Shown: piece by piece, positions 39,001-53,907 of the stretch
How the letters are laid out: every line of letters begins with the position of its first letter
Position numbering within the stretch: the first letter of the stretch is position 1
Source: Seison nebaliae
Taxonomy: Eukaryota > Rotifera > Pararotatoria > Seisonacea > Seisonidae
DNA length: 64,000 bases
Reading direction: 5' to 3'
Assembly (NCBI GenBank): GCA_023231475.1
Contig: JALJEE010001540.1
Coordinates: forward strand, 62,001-126,000
The notes under the pieces: generated by a model
Told to the model about the DNA's origin: nothing
Seen by the model: the letters and a program-made list of their open reading frames with translations, nothing else
Databases searched by the model: none
Position numbers and translations under genes: made by a program

Positions 39001-39759
39001 ATAATTCAAAGAGAAAATTCTTCTCGTATTATTTAATGTTCCAATAAATTTCTTTTCACGTTGTTCTATTCGTAAATATGTCTCATATAAATCTCCGTAT
39101 GTTGTCGAGAATAAAATGAGAATTATTTCATTTCTATTTCTTCTCAATGTCTCTTCAATCGGTTGCACGAAAGATAATGATCTGATTGATTCATTCTCTC
39201 TCAATTGAATATTCAATTTCAAAATTTGAAATGGTTCACATGTCTGATCGAAATGAATATATGCCAATGATGTCTTCTCATTCATATTATCAGTAGAGAT
39301 CACCGATAAAATGATATGACGACCAAAACGATCAAAAAATAATTTTTCGATTGTATAACCAAAAATTCTCAATATCGTTCTCGCCGTCGTAGTCATTTGT
39401 TTGGGATTCATTTCTTTCTTAAATAATTCATTTGCCGTATATCTTGCCAGTGCCAATGGCCAAACAATACGATTATTATTATCCAAAATTGATCCAATTA
39501 ACACACAACGATCTTTCTGAACGTTAATCGTCTGAATACAAGAAAGATGACCAGCATTATTCTGCAATTCCATCTTGGAAGCAGTGGAGAAAATCGATTT
39601 ATCATAATCGATCTTCTCTTTCGTTGACTTCACATGTTCCTTCTCCTTCTTATTATTCACTATTCCATCAACTACATCATCTTCATCATCAAACGGATTA
39701 TTAACTTCATAATCTCCTTTCGTCTTTCCTTCAAATATCTCTTCAAACGGATTCATCAT
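36017..39759 (-). CDS. VPS18: VPS18 (deep orange), HOPS/CORVET core subunit
   Basis: Two exons (minus): 39759-36796 and 36730-36017, intron 65 nt; 1225 residues. VPS18 is a shared subunit of the HOPS and CORVET tethers in endosome-lysosome fusion. The N-terminal propeller shows KLFFDRFGRHIILSVIS and ILILFSTTYGDLYETYLR, which follow the order of the VPS18 N-terminus; a helical solenoid follows, then a C-terminal RING-H2 at about 1150-1200 (CSVC, CSHHVHRDCL, CPLC) and a tail ending MAEWS, comparable to the EEQLSWL end of VPS18. Vertebrate VPS18 is about 973 residues; extra length comes from Ser/Thr/Asn-rich loops. The start is the first of two adjacent ATGs before NPFEEIF. Strongly diverged but the architecture is coherent. 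Confidence 0.8.
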
Positions 39760-40848
39760 CACATGATATGTTTATTTATCAAATTGAGATGTCACCAAAT
39801 TTTTTTGAAGATAACTTCATATTACAAGCTATTATCTCGAATGTTAATATTTTAGGAAAATGTCCAAACTGTTCGATAACGAAAAATTTTCTTTAAATTT
39901 TCTTAGACTTCTCACAACTCCGACTTCATATTCAATATCATATTCACTTAATTCTTATAATTAGTTATTCTATATTTTTAATTGTTAATCAAGTATTTAA
40001 TATATTACAAGAGGAAATTTTTCGAAATTCTATCATCATATATTATAAGATACAATCTTATTCTTCTCCACTTAAATTCATCTTCTTTTTCATACACTTG
40101 TCAAACATATTCGATTCTACTTTCCATTCACGTAAAGTATCGATTGATGGTTATTCTTTTTTATTCATGAGTATAAATTTCATCAAATCATTCAGAGTGA
40201 TGAATTGGAAAAATTTGATTTAATTTGAATATAAGTAAAGAAGTGAGACATGGAAATTCAACAAGGTGTTTTCGCTCTTTTTTTCCTACTATCATTCGGA
40301 CAGTTCGCCACCCTAAATACTGGTCAATAACACCTGTCTAATTGTGTGTTTTTGAGAATGTTTGACATCATACATTGACAATGTATAATAGCTCTATTGC
40401 TAATGTTTAAGATAGTGAACAAAGTTTTCAACAAAATTAAATTTTTCTTGCGGACGAAATTCGTCTTGGAAAATTTAGGAAGACATGTTTTAAAATGATT
40501 GTTTAGCATTTTTATAATTTATTTCTTAGAAATCTAAATTTTATAGTGATTAACAAGAATTTCCACTTACAAGTATTTGTTAAAGGAAGGATTGGGAATT
40601 TGAAAAAGGAAACGGAAATTCCTCCAATAAACCTTTCATCAAAATAAGAACAATACGTTAATTTCGTTTTATTGTTTTTCCAATTAATCTTGTAACTGCC
40701 AGTTTTTCTGAATAAATTTAATCTTTCTTAATAGAAAGAAATTGTATTATTTCGACGGTTACTATAACGACAAGTATAATAGATTTTTGATAAAATTCCA
40801 ATCAAAAATTCCATTTACAGTTGATTTTACTTATTAATTAATTGGAGA
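39760..40848. other. Divergent intergenic region with a lone transposon-end motif
   Basis: About 1.1 kb between the VPS18 and calmodulin-like starts. No gene is seen. It contains a copy of the MULE terminal motif at 40293. Confidence 0.5.
40293..40306 (+). repeat. Solitary copy of the MULE terminal motif
   Basis: CATTCGGACAGTTC matches the left-arm repeat of the element at 13286-14133 (CATTCGGACAGTTC at 13371 and 13348). No inverted partner was found within the surrounding 1 kb, so this is either a remnant end or chance. Confidence 0.45.
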
Positions 40849-41429
40849 ATGCCCGATAAAGACGAACAACGATTTCATCTTGACACCGAACTTTATGGCG
40901 AATTGACGGATGAAGATATCGCTGAATTCCAAGATATTTTCGATATTTTCGATAAAGATGGTGATGGAAGTATTACGAATGATGAATTAGGAACTGTCAT
41001 GAAGTTAATTGTAAAAAATAAATAAAAATATTATTTTCAATCTCTCCAGACAATTAGGACAAGAAGCAACGGAAGAAGAATTAAAACAATTAATTGGTGA
41101 ATTTGATGAAGATGATTCAGGAGAATTAGATTTTCAAGAATTTTGTCTTCTCATGATCAAAAAGAGAAAGACGACTGATATAGAAAAGGAAATGATTCGG
41201 GCTTTCCATATAATCGATATTAGTTTCCTTCATTTTTTCTTTGAAAAATAATAAAATAATTTGGAAATTAGATAAGGACGGATTCGTAACACCAGATGAA
41301 TTAAAAATGATTTTAACGAATTTAGGAGAAAATGTAACAGAAGAAGATGTAGATGAAATGTTTCGGGAAGCGGATTTGGATGCTGATGGTAGAATTTCAT
41401 TCGAAGAATTTCAATTGATCATGAGCTAA
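40849..41429 (+). CDS. Calmodulin-like / troponin-C-like four-EF-hand protein
   Basis: Three exons: 40849-41003, 41050-41222, 41272-41429; introns 46 and 49 nt; 161 residues. All four EF loops look competent: [36 protein letters not shown] (created only by the second splice) and [12 protein letters not shown]. The linker contains [12 protein letters not shown], so the central helix resembles calmodulin/troponin C. A 14-residue charged N-terminal extension precedes the usual LTDEDIAEF start. It is more diverged than true calmodulin, which is nearly invariant in animals, so it is a calmodulin-like or troponin-C-like calcium sensor whose partners are unknown. Converges on cyclin H. Confidence 0.9.
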
Positions 41430-41603
41430 AGTTCGTCATCATCACTAAATTCAGCTTCACGAATTCGGATTTTTGTGGGATTATTAAAAACTATCAACTT
41501 CTTTCCAATTTCTTCAATTTTTTCCATCGTTTCCGGCTGATAATTTTTCAGTCCGATTTTTCTAATTTCTTTTATGAAGAGACTTTAGTTTGGGCGGAAA
41601 AAA

Positions 41604-42603
41604 TTAATATGAATAACTAGTTAATTCAGTGAGGAGAGCTCGTTTATTGGAAGCCGGTTCGTTTTTGATGAGACGATTCTTCACATAATTATCGAAACTA
41701 TATTTCCGTTCTTTCATGGCCATCATAAAACAACACAATGCAATTGTTGATGGTGGAAATAGGAAACATATATCACTCGCCCATGATTTATCTAATGAAT
41801 CCATTGCTGTTGATTTGAGAGGTTCGACAATTTCCGTTTTTTCTTTATTTGTCATTCCACCTAAAATTTCGCTTGTCTAATCGACAATTAATAAATGATG
41901 AAAATATAAAATTAACAGCAAAAATTAGAAGATGGCCATTTAATGCACGATAGGGACTATGGCAAATCAGATCGAAATCTAATGCTTCCAATATAATCAA
42001 TTCCATTTCAGTGATGATGATTTTCATCGGTTCTATTGAAGGAAATAACTTTTGGATCAAGTCATTCTTCCTCAAATTCAGACAATAATCTACTAATGGT
42101 ATAAAAAATTCTTCGATTTTACATGCTAAATAGAGACAGGTGATACTAAGAATTTGTGGAAAAGTTTTAATGAAAAAAAGAAGAAATTGAAAAATAGAAA
42201 CTAAATGTGATTTGGATGATATTGAAGAATTGAGAATCTCATATAAAATCTTTTGAATAATTGAATAGCACTCCCCTGGAAAATAGTTGTAATAAGAGAA
42301 GAATTGAGGGAAAATAACCACAACACATAGTGGAGGATTGATTTGCATACACGCTTGCTTAATCTGCTCAGTGTAATATCGCAATAATCCCTCACTCTCT
42401 TCAAAACTCATCAACGAGGCATCTTTCTGGAAAATATCTAATGAAAATGATTCACAAATAAAAATTCAAACATTCTCTTCTAGTACTTTGAAAATTGATT
42501 CGGATTTGGTGAATGATGTGAAGACTTTTCGACGGATATCTTCCACTTCATTCGAAGAAGAGAACATCCATTTTTTCATTTGTGTTCCATTCGCAAGAAA
42601 CAT
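41604..42603 (-). CDS. CCNH: Cyclin H (CDK-activating kinase / TFIIH)
   Basis: Five exons (minus): 42603-42472, 42426-42319, 42275-42202, 42145-41917, 41876-41604; introns 45, 43, 56 and 40 nt; 271 residues. The N-terminus (KKWMFSSSNEVEDIRRKV) matches the KRHWTFSSEEQLARLR start typical of cyclin H. The two cyclin folds show VVGSAIQLFKRFYM, ITCLYLACKIEEF and FDLICHSPYRALNGHLLIFA, then FLFPPSTIALCCFM in the second fold. Cyclin H partners CDK7 and MAT1. At 271 residues it is about 50 shorter than human (323): the C-terminal acidic helix is missing or not recognised. Divergent from peflin. Confidence 0.9.
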
Positions 42604-43516
42604 TTCGAGCCAATACAAGTCGAAAGGACTAAAAATAACTAAGTGGAATTACTAAGCTATTCTTTTATTTAATCTATGGAAACCATTCATCGTTTAATCC
42701 ATTTGATTGAAATATGAAATTTTCATCTTAAGAACTTTCGAATAAAATCTGATATTCTCAAAAACACTCTTACAAAGACTGTTAATGAAAGTCAAACTTG
42801 ATAGTATTACCTTACTACTAAAATGAAAATAATTGGCATTTTAAGCGTAAGAAATGGTTATAGTAATTCATACAATAATGGTATGTATAATGAATAATTG
42901 CTAATAATTTTTGGTTTATATGTCTCTCATGTTTCTCAAAAGATGTTATCCTAAATTAATGTTGAATATGGAAAGAGTTAGTTCAAGAGGAGAATTAATC
43001 TGATAATTTCTCATGAGTAAAACTAATTTCATCAAATCAGAGCAATTTAATAAGAAGAATAATTTAATTTAATTCTATACCATTTCATCAAATAGGACGA
43101 ATAGAAGTGCAGTATTGATTAATTAATTAACGAAAAAATTAATAATGACTAATAAATTTAGAGTATGTGAGAATGTTAAATAATGGTGAGTTATGAGCTT
43201 GTTATTGAAAAGATGAGAATGGTTTTTTATTTTGTAAAATGTAAAGTGATCGTTCTAATTGAAAATGAAAAATAACTTCTTAAAAGTAGAAATAATAAGT
43301 TGATTAGGTTGTATAAAGTTACTTTAATTTAAAGTGTGGTCTCTTCTCGAGTACAGAGGGAAAATTTTGTTAATGTTGGAAATTATTCGCAATTTCGTTC
43401 ATTAACTTTTGTATATAAACAGACGAATTATTCAGTTTGGACAGCACACATCTTTTATTAGACGATTCCAAATAAAATTTCCCATTCTCTTATAAATAAA
43501 TAAACAAACTAATTTC
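42604..43516. other. Divergent intergenic region, cyclin H / peflin
   Basis: 913 bp of AT-rich DNA with no open frame of note; it presumably holds both promoters. Confidence 0.5.
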
Positions 43517-44899
43517 ATGGACCTTCCATCGTACGAAGAAGTCGTTCAAGATCGTGATGAATATCGACAACCCACATCATCAGTCTTCAGTTCTTGGAAA
43601 GAAGAATTACAAGTGATACGTATCTGGTTCCAAACGGTTGATGAAGATGGGAGTGGTCAAATCTCATGCAACGAGCTCCAACAAGCTCTAGTGAATGGCA
43701 ATTGGTCTCATTTCAATCGAGAAACTTGTCGATTAATGATAAGTTTAATTTTCTTTTTGAAAATTATTTTTCTTAACATTATAATTTATAAGATATGTTC
43801 GATAAAGATAATTCGGGTGGTATTGATGAAGATGAATTCGTTGAATTGTGGCAATTCATTCAACAATGGAAAAATACGTTCGACACTTATGACAAAGACA
43901 GATCAGGTACGATCGATATAGAAGAAATGAATTCTGGTTAGATGAAATTCTTAATAATTCTACTTTCTTTCCTAAAATTATTTCTCACTTTTTTTTTTTT
44001 TTTTTTTTGAGAAATCTCATTTCCATAAGAAACTATAAACTGATTGACATAAATTCTGATTATTTAATTACAGCTTTGTATCTTCTTGGTCATTCATATT
44101 CAAACGAATTATTGGAAAAGTTGTTCTCCCAATTCAAAGGAAGAAGAAATGAATTAGAAATGGATAATTTTATTAGTTTAATGGTGAAATTGGAGAATAG
44201 TCACAAAGAGTTTGTTGAGAGAGATCTCGTAAAATCGGGAAAGAATGTTGAAGATTTCATTAAGAATGTCTTTCATTTACATTAAAGGATCGAGTACTTC
44301 CATCACTTCAATCACTTCAATTAATTTCATTTATTTTTCTACTAATCAATATTATCTAATTCACCGATTTTTTGTACTATATTTCTTGAATGATTTTGAA
44401 TGAATGGAAAGAGAAGAATAAATAATCATCTTTATTCTATTGTCCTTCGTCCTTGTATTCATATTATCAATACTCATCATATATTTCTCTTTTACAGAAA
44501 TTTTAATAAAATTCTATTAATTTCTCTCTTTTTTTTTCGTATTTTGAAGCATTGAAGGAATTAGGATATATTCTCTCTGAAGAATTCGTTCGATTATTCG
44601 TCTCATGTTATTATTATGTGGAAGCGCCTCGACGTCCACCACCACCTGTACCGAAACGTACGTCGATAACGAGATCGAATGGAATTAAACGACCTGCACC
44701 ACTTCCACCTCGAGATATTCCGATAAGAGACGAAAGGAAAGAACGAATTCATTTCGATCGATTTATACATTTGTGTGTATCACTGTTCATCATAACGGAT
44801 CAGTTTAAAGAGAAGGATGTCGAACAGAATGGACAAATTAAATCGATGAATTATGAAGATTTTATGGAATTGTGTATAAATGCCATCTCATCAACATAA
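43517..44899 (+). CDS. PEF1: Peflin-like penta-EF-hand protein with two alternative last exons
   Basis: Shared exons 43517-43742 and 43793-43936 (intron 50 nt) encode EF1-EF3: [42 protein letters not shown], with [16 protein letters not shown] and [12 protein letters not shown], which are close to peflin (penta-EF family, ALG-2 partner in COPII/ubiquitin ligase regulation). The phase-1 donor after 43936 can join either exon 44074-44285 (193 residues in total) or exon 44550-44899 (239 residues); both begin with Ala-Leu and both encode the EF4-EF5 half. The long Gly/Pro-rich N-terminus of vertebrate peflin is missing; instead there is a short start with an LPSY (LPxY) motif. One exon could be silent or degenerate. 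Confidence 0.87.
43989..44008 (+). repeat. Poly-T tract in the peflin intron
   Basis: Twenty consecutive T within the intron preceding the first alternative last exon, 65 bp upstream of its acceptor. Confidence 0.9.
44074..44285 (+). other. PEF1: Peflin alternative last exon A
   Basis: CAG acceptor at 44071-44073. It encodes [18 protein letters not shown] ... [15 protein letters not shown] ... ending VFHLH and a stop at 44283. It corresponds residue by residue to the EF4-EF5 part of peflin. An AATAAA at 44417-44422 provides its own polyadenylation signal. Confidence 0.75.
44417..44422 (+). terminator. PEF1: Candidate polyadenylation signal after peflin exon A
   Basis: AATAAA 132 bp after the exon A stop and 128 bp before the exon B acceptor; usable only by the exon A form. 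Confidence 0.5.
44550..44899 (+). other. PEF1: Peflin alternative last exon B, with proline-rich insert
   Basis: A GAAG acceptor at 44549 follows a strong pyrimidine tract. It encodes [19 protein letters not shown], then a 35-40 residue Pro/Arg-rich insert ([20 protein letters not shown]), then [13 protein letters not shown] and NYEDFMELC, ending ISST. The insert falls where EF4 would have its loop. Confidence 0.75.
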
Positions 44900-44980
44900 G
44901 AATGGAAATTATATTTCGTTTGAATGATACATTTGAAAGAGAATGAGAAAAGAAATGATCTAAAAAAATTTGTTTTTTGT

Positions 44981-47142
<2,162 letters not shown>

Positions 47143-48015
47143 ATTCTCCCCGCTAACCTTGTTTATTTTGATAGTGTATCAATGAAAATTATTCATTTAT
47201 TATAAATTAATTCATTTCTTCAAGACTTACAATTTTAATAGTCAAATTATTCCTATAAATTTCTCTGGATATATCGACAATTAATTTTATCTACAAAAAA
47301 TCGTCAGCTTCAGAGATGATTTTTTGATCATTAAATAATCATCGATCATCCATTCAACTTCTCTGAAAGAAACCGTAAACATTTCTAAAATTTATTTTTC
47401 TAATTACATAATGGAACACTAAAATTGTTAGAATATTCACCTATTTGTATTTTAAAAAAATTTCATCTATGTTATTTACTCCTGTTTTCCAAGGTCAGTA
47501 ACCATATAACATTTGTACAACAGATAATCATAATAAACAGATTAAGGATTAAATAGTGACTAAAAATTCTAATTTAACAAGTAATAAGATTGATTAATTG
47601 ATAGTATTCCAATTAGCTTTAGTTATGTAGACTTTGGTTTCAGAAATGTCGGTTGCCACTAACTTTTAGTTGTTAAGCAGAATATACGTATATGACCTGT
47701 TTAGTTAGCAATGTTAACGTTTGATGATTTGATAGTGAAAATCTGATGTTTAAACTAACGAAGAAAATTGCTTATCGAAGGAAGAAATTAGTTATTTGTT
47801 TTATAAAACGTGACTAAAAAGAAGATATGTGAAAAAGTTTAGTTCAGTTTCAAGGACAAAATTTGTTTAACGACTGATTATGGTGAGCTTATTAGTTCAA
47901 TTTCTTTCTCATACCATTTCTTTATGACGAAATGTTCCTGGGTGAGTGAATTGAATGAAGTGTTCGAAGAGAAAGAAGTGTAAACTAATGTTTTTCCTAA
48001 TACGGTCCAATAATC
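47143..48015. other. Divergent intergenic region, Hippo / acetyl-CoA synthetase
   Basis: 873 bp without a supportable frame; 5' UTRs and promoters of both genes are presumed to lie here. Confidence 0.5.
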
Positions 48016-50364
48016 ATGCGGTTTCTCATGCAGAAATGTTTTGATAAGCAGCTATTTCGGTCGCTACCTTCAATATGGAAGTTACCATCAATTGCTCAAT
48101 TTATTCATAATGATTCTCATTTACTCATGAGAGATATTACGTCTGGACAACCAAGAACGATTAAGGAATTCTACAAGTTCTTCCCCGAAGCGACGAACTT
48201 CGATAATGTGGAAAATTTTGAGTCATTACATCAATTTGCGCTAGATAATCCCAAAGAGTTTTGGGGAAGTTTAGCAAAGAGTCGTCTTCATTTCTTTAAA
48301 GATTTCGATGAAGTGATGGAAGGCAGTTTGAAGAATGGTGATCTTAAATGGTTTCTAAACGGAAAATTAAATGTTTCGTTTAATTGTTTGGATCGTCATT
48401 GTATCGATGATCCGAATCGAGTTGCTTTAATTTGGGAGAAAGATGAACCTGGACAACAAGTGTCCATTACTTATGGTGAATTATTGTCGATGACATGTCG
48501 AATTGGTAATTTATTGAAGAATGAGAATATTAAGAAAGGTGATGTAATTACAATTTATATGCCTGTCAGTCCGATTGCCATAGCAACCATGTTAGCTTGC
48601 ACTCGCATTGGAGCGATACATTCGGTCGTTTTTGCCGGTTTTAGTTCTCAGGCATTAGCAGACCGTATTAATGATTGTAATTCGAAATTGATAATAACTT
48701 CAAATTTCGGCGTTCGTGGTGGAAAGAAGATTCCTTTACAACAAACAGTTGATATGGCTTTAGATAAGACTAAGAATATTCAAAAAGTATTTTATATGAA
48801 ACGTTTGAATGAAGAATTGGAGGGATTAAATCATGTTGATAAATTTTATAATTTGGAAGAGAATATGGTGAAATTTGATGATGAATGTCCACCAGAAGAA
48901 ATGGATAGTGAAGATCCATTATTCACATTATACACGAGTGGAAGTACAGGTAAACCAAAAGGTTTACTTCATACCAATGCTGGTTATTTATTATATTCGT
49001 CTGTCACACATCAATCCGTTTTCAATTATCAACCGGGTGATGTGTTCGCTTGTGTGGCTGATATTGGATGGATCACTGGTCATTCTTATGTGGTATATGG
49101 TCCATTGTCCAATGGTGCCACTACCGTTTTATTCGAATCAATTCCAACATATCCCGATCCTGGACGATATTGGGAAATGGTGGAGAGATTGAAAATTAAT
49201 CAACTTTATCTCGCACCAACAGCTGTCCGAATTCTTCTCAAACATGGAGATGAATATGTAACGAAATATAATAGAAATTCTTTAAGAATTATCGGATCAG
49301 TCGGTGAACCGATTAACGAAGATGCTTGGTTATGGCTCTATAACATCGTCGGAAATGACGATAATAATCTAGTTATAACAGATACGTGGTGGCAAACGGA
49401 AACGGGAGGAATAGTAATGACACCAACTCCACGAGATTTGAATCAAAACATTCTTCCCGGTCGACCGATGCGACCATTTCTCGGTCAAGAAATTACCATT
49501 ATGGATCCGATAAATAAAACGGAAATCGTCGAAAGAGAAAGAGGTGCAGCATTGTGTCTAAAACGTCCATGGCCAGGAATTGCCCGAACAATCATTGGAG
49601 ATCACAAAAAGTATATAGAGACTTATTTCAAAGATTTTCCTGGATATTATTTCAGTGGAGATGGTGTTTATCGTCACAGTGATGATTCATTACAAATTAG
49701 TGGAAGAATGGATGATGTTGTGAATATTTCGGGACATCGATTAGGAACGGCAGAAGTAGAAAATGTCATTGTTGGAATTTGATTATATAAGAATTTTTAT
49801 CATTTTCTTTTTAATTTTAAGAATGAACATGAGTATGTGGCTGAGAGTGCAATAATTGGATATCCACACGAACTGAAAGGAGAAGCAATATATGCTTTCA
49901 TTACACTCAAATCACATGTCAATATCAAAGAAATTACTGGAGGTAATTATGATATGGAGAAACAGAAGGAACAATTCCTCTCAGAAGTGAAACAATTAAT
50001 TCGGAAAGAAATTGCTTCTTATGCGATTCCTGATAAAATTCTAGTTAGAATTATTTTCAGTAAAAATTTTCATTTGAATTTTTAATGAAAAAAAATATAT
50101 TTTTAAAACTATAAAAAATATTCGATTTTTTCCACATTTCTTCTTTTTCTAATTTCATATATGTGTGAAAATATTTAATTTTTTTTCGTGAAAATTTAGA
50201 TAACAAATGATCTGCCAAGGACAAGAAGCGGAAAGATTATGAGAAGAATATTGAAGAAAATTGCAGAAGATAAAATTGAAGAATTGGGCGATACATCTAC
50301 ATTATTTCTTCCATCTGTTGTCGATGATATTATCAAAGTACACCAAGCAGTTACAAAAAAATGA
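48016..50364 (+). CDS. ACSS1: Acetyl-CoA synthetase, mitochondrial type (ACSS1-like)
   Basis: Converts acetate, ATP and CoA to acetyl-CoA, AMP and PPi. Three exons: 48016-49770, 49822-50043, 50200-50364; introns 51 and 156 nt; 713 residues. The N-terminus is Arg/Lys/Leu/Phe rich without early acids for about 30 residues, consistent with a mitochondrial presequence. Motifs: [12 protein letters not shown] (about 306-316), [49 protein letters not shown], and the A10 lysine in [12 protein letters not shown] created by the last splice. Wording such as [18 protein letters not shown] and MRPFLGQE follows ACSS1 rather than cytosolic ACSS2. Only one acetyl-CoA synthetase is visible here. Confidence 0.95.
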
Positions 50365-51925
<1,561 letters not shown>

Positions 51926-52560
51926 AAAAGAAGAATAAAAGATATAGACTGTTTATCAAAAAAAAAAAACATTTACGGAAATAAGTTTTTATATAAATGA
52001 AATTCCCATTGAAATGACGCATTTATATAAAAGAACATTGACATTTGTGTTGAGATGGACAGAAAACTAACAAAAACAGAAAATATTAAAAAAAATCGAT
52101 GATATTATAAATAAAAAAATTTATTAATTAAATTCTTCTCGTTCCTGGCCTAATTGTTCTAATCATATAAAATATATTCCAGTTATGTAAATTCTGACGG
52201 ACAATTTTATTATTCGATTGTCAATGGAAATTTGGATCTTTATTATTTTGGTACTTTATTTCCTCTTTCAGGTTTTCATCAATTATAGTTGTTTCTATTA
52301 AAGAATTTTCCATTTTCATTTCTTCTTTTTTTTTTTAAATAAAAAACGTCATTAATTAATGACCATTCTCAATTGGTTAGAGATGATGGAAAGATGAATT
52401 CATAACGAAGATGAGAGATTAGTCAATCGAATGTTTATTCATTCTTGTTGACATAAATGAAATGACATTAAAGACAAAAATATTTTAGAAAATGAAATTG
52501 GTCGGGATGTGATGAGATGGATTGAGTTGTTGGGAAGTGTAAACGAAAAATTATTTTGAA
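51926..52560. other. Intergenic region, ARF1 / GPR137
   Basis: 635 bp, AT-rich, with A and T homopolymer runs; no gene is seen. Confidence 0.5.
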
Positions 52561-53750
52561 ATGATGGAATCCTTCATGAAAAATCAGACAATTCATCATA
52601 ATACGGTAGGATATTCAATTTCCATTCCATTGACATTATTATATCTCATCATTTTGAGTTATGTCTCTTATCGATTGATATTGGCATGTGGTAGTGGAAG
52701 GAAGAAAATTACTCATCAGACTCTCTTATTAATCGTCTGTTTGTTATGGTCGATTGTGAGGACAATATTATTCTCATTATACGTGAGCAAATGTAATGAC
52801 TTCTTTTTAGATATGCCGATTATCGCATATTGGATATTATTCGCTTTACCAATATGTCTCCAATATGTGATGATCTCAATCATCGTTATATTCTTCATAC
52901 AAATTTATTTAAAAAGTCGATTTCGAAATTCTTGGAGGAAGAAACGGTTATTTTTCAAACATTTCCCTTTTTAAAGATTTTTAAGGATTTATTAGAATTC
53001 TAATGAGAGTCTTAATTAATTTATCGATCATCGCTCAATTCATGACGAGTATTATCTATTGTATTGTGACGAAGAATTACGTATTCGCTAATGTTCCATT
53101 TTCCATCATATCATGCAGGTTAAATCAAATTATTTGAGATTAAGTGATTGTATAATTAACATATTATAGAGTTTTCATAACGGATTCATTATTTATCCTC
53201 ATCATTCTCTTACTCATATTCATTGTCACACTACTCATCCGATTATCACAAAGTGATGATATTTTTGAAATGAGAGTTTTTATCTTCAATTAATTAGTAT
53301 AATCATTCGAATTGAAGGGTACGACAAGACAACGAACAATTATCGTATTATTCCTCTTAATCATTCTTTTCACTTCGCGAATCGTTTATAATATGTTGGC
53401 GATTACTGTCGCTGCTAATTATCTTCCAAATTTTGGTCACGGATGGTTAGACGTTTCAGATGAGGCTGATCTCGTTTATTTGACGAATGTTGAGGTGGTA
53501 ACTGCTCTCGCTATCATCTTCTTCATCTGGGAGATTATTCCTACATTTGCCATTCTTTTCTTATTCGATCAACGTAAACGAAGAACTATTGACGATTTAT
53601 TAATCAATGAATCTGATGTTATTTTTATTTATATTATCTTTTCATATTCAACATATTTTTAAGGAAGATGAAAGTGAATTGGAAGATAGTTATATTTCTG
53701 ATATAACAATACAATCCATCAATGATTATCCTTCATTGATTCAATTGTAA
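52561..53750 (+). CDS. GPR137: GPR137-type seven-helix lysosomal membrane protein
   Basis: Five exons: 52561-52946, 52996-53118, 53170-53275, 53318-53617, 53664-53750; introns 49, 51, 42 and 46 nt; 333 residues. GPR137 family proteins sit in the lysosomal membrane and act in Rag/mTORC1 regulation in vertebrates. Seven hydrophobic segments; family strings include THQTLLLIVCLLWSIVRT, the VFITDSLFI start of the next pair (formed by a splice), SRIVYNMLA, and GWLDVSDEADLVYL before the last helix (compare YNVSDQADLV). The short acidic C-terminal tail ends SLIQL. AATAAA near 53856 is a plausible poly(A) signal. The exon 1/2 junction lies in a loop and is the least certain. Confidence 0.85.
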
Positions 53751-53907
53751 TTGAATTAATGCAAATTAAATCTCTGACGTAATGAAGCGAAGTGATTATA
53801 AATTCTTGAAAGAAAATCAGAAAATTTTATAAACTTTGTTTCATTTTTTATATAATAAATTTATAGGAATCTTTTATTTTTTTTCCGTTTACATTCCGAT
53901 ATCAATC

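Noticed and set aside
53618-53663. Reading GPR137 exon 4 through to its in-frame stop (ending YSTYF)
   Set aside because: The GTTATT...TTTTAAG intron restores an acidic cytosolic tail in the same frame and matches the intron style of the gene; the read-through version would add an eighth hydrophobic segment.
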